64,000 nt of DNA from contig CM026429.1 in the NCBI GenBank assembly GCA_014871385.1, forward strand, positions 3,386,869 through 3,450,868, written 5' to 3'. A model generated the notes under the pieces. It saw only the letters and a program-made list of their open reading frames with translations. It was not told the origin of the DNA and ran no database searches. This document shows, piece by piece, positions 45,880 to 56,868 of the stretch; the stretch's first letter is position 1; each line of letters begins with the position of its first letter. The DNA is from Ceratodon purpureus (lineage: Eukaryota > Streptophyta > Bryopsida > Pseudoditrichales > Ditrichaceae). The position numbers and the translations under genes were made by a program.

Positions 45880-46670
45880 TCTCAATATCAATCCCGGCGC
45901 AATCATGCAATCCTCTAACCTTGCTGTCGGATCCGACAATCGATTTCTGAGTTCTCCGAAATCTGCCGGCCTTGGTCTCGAACATTTCTTGTAGATAACT
46001 TGTCATTATGCATAATTCAAAAGTAACTAAGCTACTTTATGTTTTAAATTCATTATATGAGGTTTAACAACTTAGTTATTTATTCCTTTAGTGGGCTCAC
46101 GACCTTTGGCTATACAACATTTATATCTGAACCAACAGTTAAATGTTACCCCACATTTATATCTGAACCCACAGTTAAATTTTACCATTTCTGTTCATTG
46201 CCAATATCAATATTCAGACGCTCCTGTATCAGTTTTCACTTTGTTGTTAAATTTTATGAATATTTGAATATGCTCGAGATATTTAATCCAATATTGTTGG
46301 ATCCGACACTGAAATACTGGCTTCATAGAATGTTTGCAACCCACATGCTATCCGAGTTCTTTAACCCACACTCCGGTCATCAACCGCTGCGGTCATACGG
46401 GTGTCAACCACGCCGGACAGTCTTCCCCCCCGGTGATACTAGGAGAAGTGCGATTCGGTCTGCCGGATCCGACAATCGATTTCAGCCAAAGCTCAAAACC
46501 ACCGACCATCGTCACGCGCTTGATATTCCGCATTGTTCAGGGAGCTGCGCGGTTTCGGTTCCTAGCCGCAAGTACCATGACCTGATGCCTTGACCTGGTT
46601 TCGGATCGCATACCCTGACCTAGCCGCCTTTCTCGGATTCCGAGACGCCGCCATCCCAGGGCTATAAGTA
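45880..46670 (+). promoter_or_regulatory. GC-rich promoter module with three GGATCCGAC sites and TATA box
   Basis: It contains GCTGTCGGATCCGACAATCG (about 45,923), TTGTTGGATCCGACACTG (about 46,294), TCTGCCGGATCCGACAATCG (about 46,459), GACCTAGCCGCC (about 46,617) and TATAAGTA (46,663-46,670). The block is homologous to the module at 39,620-40,010. Confidence 0.6.
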
Positions 46671-47139
46671 GTTCTATTCTCTTACAAATTTCTCACTTGA
46701 ACTACAACGCCTTCTATCCGGTGAGTTCCTTGCTTTCTTGTATTCCTCTACTATTTTGTGAATTCTGTACTTCCATTGGCTGCTCGTAGCTTGGTCATTT
46801 TTATGCACAGTCGTATTCGGTACATTAGCTTGTCGTTTCTTTTTAGTCTAAGCTCGTTATATTGTATTTTTACTATAAGCTTCTTGATATCGCATAATCA
46901 CCCTTCCATTGTCTTCGGTTGATCACTGCAAGCAGCTGCTCCTTACTTGTTGGCTGACAGTGAAGAAACGAGCGTCCACGACAAGCTTCGATACGTTCAG
47001 GACCGACTTCGGCACTGTAAGGTACCCGCATTAGTAGAGAACTGATTGAAGTTGAGGAAGATATGGCCATCTGTTTTGTGAGGGGTGAGGGAGGGCGGAA
47101 AGGGGTGGGAGGGGATGTGAGTAAGAAGAGAGATGGACA

Positions 47140-47760
47140 GTAGAAGGCCGAGGCTCGAGAGGGCCAATGAAGCCTGTCCCGGCCCCTCATTTGTGTGTGT
47201 GCTTGTGTTTATGCTTCGTTACTGTGGCTATGGAGGTGGCGGGCCGAGGCTCGAGAGGGCCAATGAAGCCTGTCCCGGCCCCTCATTTGTGTGTGTGCTT
47301 GTGTTTATGCTTCGTTACTGTGGCTATGGAGGTGGCGGGCCGAGGCTCGAGAGGGCCAATGAAGCCTCTCCCGGCCCCTCATTTGTGTGTGTGCTTGTGT
47401 TTATGCTTCGTTACTGTGGCTATGGAGGTGGCGGGCCGAGGCTCGAGAGGGCCAATGAAGCCTCTCCCGGCCCCTCATTTGTGTGTGTGCTTGTGTTTAT
47501 GCTTCGTTACTGTGGCTATGGAGGTGGCGGGCCGAGGCTCGAGAGGGCCAATGAAGCCTCTCCCGGCCTCTCTTTTGTGTGTGTGCTTGTGTTTATGCTT
47601 CGTTACTGTGGCTATGGAGGTGGCGGGCCGAGGCTCGAGAGGGCCAATGAAGCCTCTCCGACTTGAAATTAGTGTATTTGCTTGTGTGTGTGCTTCCTTA
47701 CTGTGGCTATGGTTTGGGGGGCCGAGGCTCAAGAGGGCCGATGAAGCCTCTCCCGGCCAC
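47140..47760 (+). repeat. Second locus of the 96-bp GC-rich minisatellite (about 6 units)
   Basis: The unit is the same as at 40,136-41,060. The last unit is degenerate (GGTTTGGGGGGCCGAGGC). It precedes the coding exon at 47,839. Confidence 0.9.
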
Positions 47761-47838
47761 GCATTTGTGTATTTGCTTCCGACTTCTCTTTGTTTGAATT
47801 TATGTATGCATACTCATCGTGTTCTTGTGGTTATGCAG

Positions 47839-48300
47839 ATGGCTAGATGTTCCCCGACTAATCCAATGGTCTGCAAGACTTGCCCTGCCCCCGGTGCTTG
47901 CGCCTGTCTCAGATTGTGTAGCCCACCAGTGCTCGAAGTCCCGGTCCCGATCAGATTGCCCCCAACTCCATCCGAGGTGCACATTGACCACTGCGGCGAA
48001 TCTTTATCTCCAACCAAGGACCGTATGCACGTGATGTGTGTAGAAGGTCACGGGCGCTCTATTTGCTTTGAAGTGAAGAGTTCTGAGGATGGTCTTCCCG
48101 AGTGGGTCCAGAAGTGGATGGACGACGTCGCCGCTGGAGGCGACGGGCGTGATTACTACCCAGAGGATGGTGGTTACCCTTTTGAGGATGAGGACTCGGA
48201 TTGTTTAGAGTACGCTGGAGAGGAAGTTTACGACGCAGTAGATAGTCCTGGTATCCCTCTTGTACTTCTCAGCAAGGACGAGGAAGATTCGGATAAGTAG
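47839..48300 (+). CDS. Unknown Cys-rich/acidic cargo protein
   Basis: The coding exon begins directly after a splice acceptor (atgcag|ATG) and ends at TAG 48,298-48,300, 153 residues. The N-terminus is Cys-rich (CKTCPAPGACACLRLC) and the C-terminus very acidic (FEDEDSDCLEY, LLSKDEEDSDK). It shares its promoter module and minisatellite leader with the CTD-mimic gene at 41 kb but encodes an unrelated product. An upstream in-frame extension through the minisatellite is open, so a longer form is possible. No family recognised. Confidence 0.55.
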   Translation: MARCSPTNPMVCKTCPAPGACACLRLCSPPVLEVPVPIRLPPTPSEVHIDHCGESLSPTKDRMHVMCVEGHGRSICFEVKSSEDGLPEWVQKWMDDVAAGGDGRDYYPEDGGYPFEDEDSDCLEYAGEEVYDAVDSPGIPLVLLSKDEEDSDK

Positions 48301-49489
48301 ATGTGGGCTTCTCTAATTATCTGACTTTCAATTGCATACTTTTTTCTCCGCTCTGTGAGATGATGCTACTGTTAAGCACTTAGAGCCCATCAAACACTTT
48401 TGAATGTGTATCACTATAAGTTATTTGTAAATAAATATATCGGCTTCTAACAAATTTTCGCATTCCGTGGGTTTCCTGCTAAGAAGCAAACTTAAATTCA
48501 TATGAAGCGACCTTTCGAATTAGTACTTGCTTGGTTTAGATTTTCCAAAATAAGCGAGTAAAGATGATAGTAGTAGGAGTAGAACCATGCGCGCAACGGG
48601 GGTCGGTGGATCATTGCGAAGGAATTAATACCTTCTTGAATATCCTACGGACATTGGTATCTGCTGCGAGGCAACTATAACTCAACATCGGAGAGATCAT
48701 GGTGAGGCAATTTTTCTCTATCGGATCCGACACACGGTTAGAGCTCATTATCTAACTTGCTGACCCCCAGTTTAGCTCACCCTTGGGAACCCCCACTTTG
48801 AAGTAGGAAGTCATCTTCAGATTGCTACCAAAACTCTGATAGTTGTGTGATTCACATTCATCTAGTCTGCAGTATATGAAAGTAGATGTTTGGATGCATC
48901 CCTTCTGAATGATGAGAAACACTGGCCCATTTTCATGAATCATAGTTCAGAAGTGCAATTCTTTACTACCAATGCAGTTCAGGACATACATGACTTCTGA
49001 AGGCTATCCACTGTTGAAGTATAGTTCCAGCCTTTAATTAGTCGTAAATCATATCCTCAATCAACATGAGAGCTTTATACATAGTAGTATACGCCACTTA
49101 AGAGCGCCTGGCCGTATTAGTAGAATTTAAGCATTAATCCGATTTCCCCATTCTAGTTCTACCAGCCTAAATTTAATAGAATGTTACATTGAAAAATGCC
49201 AATTTCAAACTTTAAGTTGATGAGGGATGTCACCTTCATTTAATCAACTCGACTTTGGTTTAAATCCCTAAAATGCAACAATCCATTTGCCCACCACTGA
49301 ATACGCAATTCATATAAAATTCTTGGCATATAACAAACTAAGTGATAATTGAAACTACTCCCTCAACTGCAACATTAAGTAGACATTTTTAATTAGCAAC
49401 CACGTTGACCATGACAATATCTACCGTAGAGCCTGAGAGTTGCTACGGCAAAAACATTGAATGAAAGGATTACACGAACCTTGTTTTCA
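48301..49489. other. Intergenic DNA with one GGATCCGAC site
   Basis: No gene seen. A site CTATCGGATCCGACACACGG lies at about 48,718. Confidence 0.5.
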
Positions 49490-50110
49490 TTATCGCTTTC
49501 CAAGCACCGCGTTGAGATGCACCTTCCTTCGCAAAGGCCACGAGAGAAGACCGCAACGCAGTGCTCGTGGTGCCCAATACTTTGGAAACATTTTCCTCTC
49601 GTTGGATGAAGACCCTGGTCCAGAGATGGAGGATTGGCCAATGCTGTAGCCCGGAGGAGGGCCCATCACCTCCATGGTATAACTATTTCGCAGGTGGTCA
49701 CGCAAAAGTACCTTCTGCTGCAATGAAAGATCCCGGAGCTCCATTTCTACAAGTTTCTCGTCAATCTCAAATGGGATAATCCGGTCTGTCATAAACAAGG
49801 TGAGGGCCTCAGTCCAGTATGCATGAACCATACCTGTACCCCACTCGTCTTTCCGCTTCCTTGCATCTCGCGACTCCTTGAAAGCCACCACATACGCCGA
49901 CCATGCTGGCATGGAATCAATCAGCAGCACCCATCGATCACCTCTTTGTCGCAGGTTCTCAAGCAGCGTCATGTAGTCATAGCACCAGTCCGAGTTCTCA
50001 ATGTATTCTCGATGCAACTCGGGCATGAGGTCTGGAAAGAGCTCAGCCATCGCTGACTCAGGCGTGACCCAACTCTGGCTGAACAAGTCGGTGATCACTG
50101 CGAAGTCCAT
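49490..50110 (-). CDS. Unknown 206-residue cargo protein
   Basis: The frame runs from ATG 50,110 (MDFAVITDLFSQSWVTPES) to a stop at 49,490. It is Trp-, Asp- and Leu-rich and apparently globular (WCYDYMTLLENLRQRGDRW, WSAYVVAFKESRDARKRKDEW). The last 40 residues become basic and low in conserved character, so the gene may instead splice near GPPPGYS. It is divergent from the gene at 50,584, and the spacer holds a GTCGGATCCGAC palindrome. No domain recognised. Confidence 0.5.
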   Translation of the reverse strand: MDFAVITDLFSQSWVTPESAMAELFPDLMPELHREYIENSDWCYDYMTLLENLRQRGDRWVLLIDSMPAWSAYVVAFKESRDARKRKDEWGTGMVHAYWTEALTLFMTDRIIPFEIDEKLVEMELRDLSLQQKVLLRDHLRNSYTMEVMGPPPGYSIGQSSISGPGSSSNERKMFPKYWAPRALRCGLLSWPLRRKVHLNAVLGKR

Positions 50111-50268
50111 ACTACAATTCTCAAACTAAGGAGGCTAAAAACGAAGCACAAACAAAAGTGATAACTCAAGAGAGACATACTTGAGATCACATCCTCCGAA
50201 TCCAAACAGGTTAACCCTAAACTTGCACATTAATGCGCAGTACCTCAATAACATTGTAGTCCAGTTTT

Positions 50269-50289
50269 TGACTGTCGGATCCGACATCA
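50269..50289. promoter_or_regulatory. GTCGGATCCGAC palindrome in a divergent promoter
   Basis: ACTGTCGGATCCGACATC lies between the reverse gene starting at 50,110 and the forward gene starting at 50,584, where an operator for both would be expected. Confidence 0.55.
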
Positions 50290-50583
50290 TGTTTTGGGAG
50301 ACTAAGATGTTGAAGGGTGTGGCATTCAGTATATCCGTACGTGCGAGTTTATTGCAATGTGCCATGGCCGCCAAAAACGTTTTAATTAACCTCCAATTAT
50401 GAGCTAATATTTATGAATGGTTTCCTCCACCAACGGCTGAGCCTCTTATTTGTTGCTAAGAGCAACCGCATACAAACGCATTGCTCCTTGTCTCTCACAC
50501 CCCCCTTGATTATTTTCTGACCTACATTGCACACCAAAGCTTCACTCCATCTTCTCTCTCATTCTCTTGCAATCACCGTGGTC

Positions 50584-51186
50584 ATGGATCAGTCTCCCCC
50601 CTCTGAACAGCCCGTTCAATCCTCGTCCACTAGCCATACTTCGTTACGAGAGGAGATCAAGTCTTCGATGCCTCCAACTTCAGAAATGCTCCGGGTTCGA
50701 TTCATTGCCTCTTCTGTTGATTTGATTATCTTTGAATTTACTTTACTCCCTTCGGTTTAAGCTAGGTGTTTGCATTTTCTTCAAGATTCTGTACGTCACT
50801 TACCCTTCTTCTTCCACTGCATGCAGGACGGGTTACCATGGCATAATTGGGAGCTGAGGGAGTTTGTTTCGAGAGTGACCGACAAGTACAAAGATCGTCG
50901 GCCTGGTAAGGAGGTGGACATGTTCTCCGACGTCCAACAGCTTCGTCAAGTGATCCGATCAAATCGAGGCCAGATAGACTGGACCGAGGACGACGTTCGC
51001 ACACTCAAGCGTGTTGAGAGTGCTTCCGGGATATCATGTCTAGAACCCGAGCTGTTTCATTACTACATTCCAAGACTCAGATCAACATGGACTTCTACGG
51101 ACAACGTTGTTGATTTTGGCAATGGAGCTCCCGGACCATCGGCTTTCTTAGAGGAAGATTTTGATTGGGTAGAGGATAATGAGTAG
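50584..51186 (+). CDS. Unknown 156-residue cargo protein near E1 right end
   Basis: Exons 50,584-50,694 and 50,827-51,186 join in phase 0 (donor CGG|gttcga is weak, acceptor catgcag good). The protein begins MDQSPPSEQPVQSSS and is then globular (WHNWELREFVSRVTDKYKDR; DWTEDDVRTLKRVE), with an acidic end (LEEDFDWVEDNE). Upstream TTATTTTCTGACCTA matches the promoter word TTATCTTCTGACCTA at 39,950, linking it to the other cargo genes. No family recognised. Confidence 0.55.
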
Positions 51187-51366
51187 CCTAAGCCTTCCAA
51201 TTCCGAGAACAGTGACAGCCCCCCCCCGGTGATTCTAAGGATCATTTTTAATATTTACAATTTTTTTTCAATATATAAATTTCGCGGATTCTGGGATCTT
51301 GGTGTCTGAATTTCATTCATCCACTTCATCCGCTCATGGGTTTATAGGAACCCCGGCGGTAATTTT

Positions 51367-51485
51367 TTCCACGGTCATAGGGTCCCCGGTGCGTTTTTTG
51401 TCTGCTCACTTTTGACCCCCGGTGCGTTTTTTGGCTGCTCACCGCTCACTGCTCACTGCTTGCCGCTGCCACACCAGAATGCCCG
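51367..51485. repeat. Probable right end of E1 (subterminal motif plus CTCACTGCT repeats)
   Basis: CCACGGTCATAGGGTC matches the E2/E3 subterminal motif CCACGGTTATAGGGTC. About 60-100 bp further on, GCTCACCGCTCACTGCTCAC parallels the GCTCACCGCTCTCCGCTC terminal units. The exact tip and target duplication cannot be set without the left end. Confidence 0.6.
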
Positions 51486-52546
51486 TCCTCCACAGGGCAG
51501 GGATGTAAGATGGGACCAAGAGAAATGCAATGTTGGGTGATGTGGAGTACCTTATTGAATCTGATTATTTAGCCTTTATGTTAGCGGTAAGGATTGTGCA
51601 TTAGATTTTTCTAATAGGTTTCAAACAAAGTCTTCAAAATTAAAAGTGCAGTTGAACACAAATTCCAATGCTAAACAGAAGTACGTAGATCAGCGAGTTT
51701 AAATGTGCATCTAGTTAAACCCCGAGTGCATTGGGCGGAAGCAAGGTCCTGCACGTGCTGATGGGAGAAAAATAGTCAGCATACATGGTAAAATAGGCCT
51801 TTAAACGTTTAATACGGTCAGAACGTGACACCATGTTCACCTTCGAAAATTTTAAAGGCTCTTGAGTCATGTCGGGGAGTAGGATTTCGTGCACTTCATG
51901 ATCAAGATACCATGATCTGCCGTTGAGACTATTGCTTTTCACTCCCGGATAGCAAAATCTGAATGCAAACCAGTCACTGCTTGATCATCCACATGGGTGG
52001 CCTCACGGTCAGGGTGTCAGAGTTTCACATTGCGCTTCAACAACATCATCATTAAGTCTCGAAGTTCTTGCAGTCACTCACAAACACACAAATAACTTAA
52101 TTGCACAATTCGTAAGCTCGACGATGAACTGTCCACATTAAAACTTCAAGCATGAGATGTTACACCACAACAAGCTATATATGCACCCAGATTGTAATCT
52201 TAACTAGGCAACCCCCTTAAATTAACTTGATCAACCATGATCATACATCAAGTATCTTGAGTACTGCCAGGAACAAAATTTAAGACATCATGGAGAGCAG
52301 AATATCTTTCCAAATACTATAATCTATCCACAACGAATGTGCAAATACGACGAGATTCAGATGATTCCATCGCACAGCTGCGTCGTAACAACCGTTTCAG
52401 TCACTCTCATCTTCCACATGCCTACTAACAAAAAAAACTTTCCATCTTCAATGCACGCAGTTGCACGTCGATCACCATGCGTCCATTCTTCCTACCAAAT
52501 CGTACAATTTGGCAGAAGGAGGTTCATGTGCTCTCCTCTCAAAGAG
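51486..52546. other. Flank between E1 end and F-box locus
   Basis: A reverse-strand frame at 51,942-51,715 (GRSWYLDHEVHEILLPDMTQ) extends upstream without stop to about 51,985 and looks protein-like. It could be a terminal exon or gene fragment, but I do not recognise it. The rest shows nothing. Confidence 0.3.
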
Positions 52547-53587
52547 TCATCTCGGGTTCTGAGGCCAATCACGATCCCATGTTCCTCTCACCACGTCAAA
52601 CGACTTCATCTCTCCAGACCTTTCAGACATAAAGATGAGAGAGCTTCCGAAGCGAAACACCTTTACAGTTCGCCAAATCTTTGGATCCGCACCCAAAAGT
52701 TCAATATGTTTGGCTTTAGAATGATCGAGCACCATCTGTTTAGTCCTTTCAGAGACCTTGATTTCAGTCTCTATGTAAACCAAGGTTTGGGCTCTGTCCT
52801 CGATCCGTCCCAAAAACAACCGGTTGGCACTGACAATGAACTCAGAGATGAAACTTCCACCGGCCACATACGATCTCTCCCATACATCCTCTACAAGGTT
52901 AATTCTCCACACCTCATTCTGGATTAAAACATACACAGAGCCTTGGAATATGATGTGCTTTACAATGCTACCAGTTTTTGTCGGAAACCACGTCGGGTTC
53001 TTCATGCCCTTCCATTCCTTAGTTGCCGATTCATACACATGCATCACGAATCAGTGCTGTTCCATATCAACATTGCGGGGGAATAGAATAACCTTGAAGT
53101 TATCGAAAGTATTGGTGTCAATAGCCAAACATAACTCTCCACCCTCATGATCAATCGGTGCAGTCGGTAGCACTTTACCTTTGTTTGCAATTGGATTACT
53201 CACAGTAATTGATTTATAATGTGTATATTGATTCTCCACATATACACAAACCAGACCTCCTCCCATGCCAATGGTTAACCATCCATACTTTGTATATTTT
53301 GTACATCTGAAGTTGTACCATCGTTTAGCGTTCAAGTCGAGGACGCTCCAAAAACTAGTTGTTGATATGGCACTTCTAATCCCTGTATTGACAATGAAGG
53401 TCATCTTATCTAGCCGCTTTGATGCATTTAGTGCGTGAACTGCAGCAAATCTAAGGTCTCTGATGAGGTGGTTCCATGCCTTACACACAGTGCGGTACCT
53501 GCAAAGGTCTGGAACTGGGACGAAGGATAGTACTTGCTCCATAATTTCAAAGGGAAGCCCACTCCATAAGGCAGCTTCCAAGTCCAT
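52547..53587 (-). pseudogene. F-box protein gene (F-box/kelch-like) with an in-frame TGA
   Basis: The frame starts at ATG 53,587 with a typical F-box (LPFEIMEQVLSFVPVPDLCR, then YRTVCKAWNHLI) at residues 10-45. A C-terminal region follows that looks like plant F-box/kelch beta-propeller segments (WLTIGMGGGLVCVY; LIFMSERSGEMKSFDVVRGTW). After NVDMEQH a single TGA (53,053-53,051) interrupts. The same frame then continues (FVMHVYESATKEWKG) to the stop at 52,547, for a total of about 346 residues. No frameshift or other stop is seen. It may be a recent pseudogene, an allele or a sequencing error. An intact protein would recruit substrates to an SCF ubiquitin ligase. Confidence 0.75.
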
Positions 53588-56500
53588 GGCTCCTCCAAGC
53601 ACACCCTAAAACGGAAGTCTAATCTTGAGGGAAATATTGATGGCAGCTTTTATATGAGAGAGGTATTTTGTTAAGAAGACGAGTACCTTCAAGTTTCAAC
53701 TCTTTCACTAGAACAATCTAGTCTTTTGCCTTCAAGTCCTCTGTAGACACATATTTCATAGTTAAGCTTGGAAAAACTTCATTCTCCAGAAGCTTTGCCA
53801 CTCAATATCCTATCACAATGCCTGACAATAACATACAATCAATGTAATCATTCTCAATTTAAAGTGATCTAACTTGAGTGCACCTCATCTTTGAATTGTT
53901 CACTTTTAGAGCATGGTCTAATTTTAGTGCACTATATGTACAATTATCTAATTCACTGCACTACATCTAGAATTGTCTAATTTTAGCAGTTACATATAGA
54001 GTTGTCTAATTTCAATATACATGTTGTCAAAAAAGAATTGTCTAAATCCGTTCCATCCATCACCTTCAACGAGGAGTTATCTTGCTCCCTTCAACCTCTG
54101 CTAACAGAATGCCACATATGGTTAAAACATTCATTCATTCATTCATCATATATCTCTAGTTGTATTTCACTCACTTGTGTGTTTAATACAACAATGGGGA
54201 CAATATATAAAATTAGAAATTCCAGCCATAGCCTCTTTCTAAGAACTTGACCGCAATTCACACAATTATGAACTCTCTCCTTTATTTCCTTTGCAGATGC
54301 ATCGCTTCTGCTTAGTGGTTGATTAGTAGCGAGGCCCGGAGTTAGTTAATTGATTCGACATTGCCTGATGACGGCACCAAGTGCCTTGTAAAGCCATTGG
54401 AAAGTGTTCCCTCTTCCCAGCAATCCTCCAAAAGATTACAAGGATCAAGAACTTTTCATCAAGTTGGGTCCAAAATCTTCACCACATAATTCACCGCCAA
54501 TTACTGCTGCGGATGAAATCATTCTACCCTGGTGCTGTACACAATAAATCCAGGAATAACAGTAGGAATATGCCGAGTGCTGAGAGATCCCTCCGATAGT
54601 ACAAGCAGTGAAACCATTGTCCAACCCCAGTCACAACCACAGTGGGGGCAGTAAGGGATTAGGCAATGATCTCACTACTTGTACTCTCAGAGAATAGCGC
54701 AAGAGCCGAGTTTTTCTACAGTCTCTTCAGTTGGCGGCTGTACCTTTCCATTCACAGGCTCTACAAATCTCAGTTGTTGCTATCCTCCCATATATCGTGA
54801 AGAGCTTTCAGTTCAAGGCCGTAGAATTTGACTTGCCCCTAGTAGGCTTAGTCTTGCTTGAGGTTTCGTTCCCAAAACAGCGCCGTAACTTCTGTTGTGT
54901 GAAGGTTGTAGGAGAAAGGGTAAGATCATCCAGCACGCTTGTCTCCTGCGAAACTTCGAATGTTAGAATCGTCATGGAATTGCAACTTAGTGGAGTTCAC
55001 TTGAAAACGCAAAGTATCATACAGAGCAACTCACGAAGGACTTGACCACAGAGCAGTGAACAGTTCAAGAAAAAGCCATTTCCGAAAGCGGAAACTTATG
55101 CCCATCATGTGCAGTACTGATCCAAGTTGCACTCCGTTACAGTTCTGATGTATTTACAATATAAGAAAACGGTGCAACTATGTCGTCGATACTCTTGACA
55201 ATGACGCACAGAAGTGCACACAGGCACCTGAAATAGATGGTCGGCAGAGCGGAAAAGGTCAAGCTGATTATCAGAAGCTATTCCGCTACGCTTTGCACTT
55301 GCCAATCCTGACCAGGTTGTTTGTAATAAACTTCGTATGCCGTACTTCAAAATGACCTGACTCCTGTCTCAGCCCCGCACAAAAGTTCATTTCAGTGACA
55401 AGTTGACATCAGAAGATGAAATTCTTGACACACCTTTTTGTGAAATCTAAAATTTGGTGCAAAAGTAATTAACATCATATACATTATATTAGTACAAAAC
55501 CCCCAACTTATTTAGTGCAAAAAAAATTGACTAAAAGAGAAGTCAAAGTCTGTTGATCTTATTTGGAAAAGATTAAAAACAAAAAAAAAAAAACAAAAAA
55601 AAATACAATGTTCTTACTTTAAACTCTACAATCTCTAATCCAAGTTGTCAAATTTATTGAAGTTTTTTGTGCATGATTGTGTAGAAGTTTTAATTTAGAT
55701 CCTATGGTTGGAGATGCAAAAAACAATTTAATTTTGGGTTGTTCGCTCTTGTTACCGAAATGATAGTTTTTGGAATGTTTTTGGTGACAAATGGTCACGG
55801 CTGATTAGGAGTTAAATTTGAAATATTGATTGTTAGTGGATGGATCGACTTTTTAATTATTAAATTTGAATATTAATTACTTGTGGGACTCATGCTGTTA
55901 AGCACATTAACGGCAACTCAGTTTGTCTCCTCGACAGATCTCAGCACAAAAAGGTCAAGTGAGACCAATAGAGCTGTATTGTATAATAGATTAATTCAGA
56001 AATATTGATACTAACTATCAATATTGAAACATCCATCGACACAGCAACCATGGGTTTGTGCACGTCATCAAGGATGGCTACTGGTTTCAATGGCCATAAT
56101 ATTCTGCCTCCAATACTTTTTGTTTTTTTATTGATATATTACCGTTTGTGTACCGGAATCATAGTATTATCTACCTGATGCTTACATTGGAGTGAGTTAA
56201 ATCTATATATCATGAAGATAATGTTGGATTTGGTTGCCTGCAGGAGACGTACATCATACTCATGTTCGTTCCACTTTGGTTCCAAGTGTAGTTCCAATTT
56301 TTTTGCTACAATTGTTCAATTAGTTTTGAAATTTCTTAAACAAGTAGTTAACATGATTTTTGAGGTTGTCAAAGAAAATGTTTATTTTAGTGGAAAATGT
56401 TTTATCACAAAAGTTGTCAAAGATTTTTTGGCCAGAAAAAGATGTACTTGATGGCTACATATTAAAGAACATCATTCTTAAAACTATGTATATTCAACAC

Positions 56501-56868
56501 TTTTCTAGAAGAAAATTGAGAAGCATCAATCATAGATTGTAGTAGTTCCAAATTTAATGAAATTTAAAAAGTAAAAGAAGTTGAGAATAAAATCAAAAAG
56601 TAAAATAGATGATTATAATATAGCCATTGAAATTGGAATATAAGTCAAATTATTACATTTATATTGTCAATTATCCATTAATGTTACTTCTCATCAGCAC
56701 AAGTATATAAGTTGAATATATATTACTCTTCAAGCATTCCATAACTCATTATATTCCTAAAATCCAATTTTACAAACATACAAATAAATAAATTGGATTT
56801 CATTTCACAAGTAATTTGAAACAATTTTAGCCATTGGAATTTGAATTGTTCAATAAAAGCTAACATCG
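53588..56868. other. Long intergenic region
   Basis: About 3.3 kb, mostly AT-rich. No gene was recognised on either strand, and short frames lack codon character or domains. At about 53,850-54,010 a TCTAATTTTAGTGCA-type word recurs four or five times. A-rich stretches lie at about 55,570-55,610. Confidence 0.5.

Larger units (their letters stand above)
1..51485. mobile_element. E1: outermost giant MULE-like DNA transposon (left end outside window)
   Basis: This is an inferred element. It contains a MULE/SWIM transposase (reverse) followed by a ParB-MTase gene (forward), the same order and orientation as in the fully delimited element E2 inside it. The probable right end at 51,367-51,485 has the subterminal motif ACGGTCATAGGGTC followed by a CTCACTGCTCACTGC-type repeat, resembling the ends of E2 and E3. 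Genes at 40-51 kb are interpreted as E1 cargo. The left end and both target duplications cannot be seen, so the outline is a hypothesis. Subtracting E2, at least 24 kb of E1 lies in the window. The 39.6-51.5 kb part could instead be a separate fragmentary element, because it holds a second CTD-like exon without a ParB partner. Confidence 0.55.

Noticed and set aside
53051-53053. Selenocysteine codon in the F-box gene
   Set aside because: Land plants lack selenoprotein decoding and no SECIS-like element was looked for successfully. A nonsense change is simpler.
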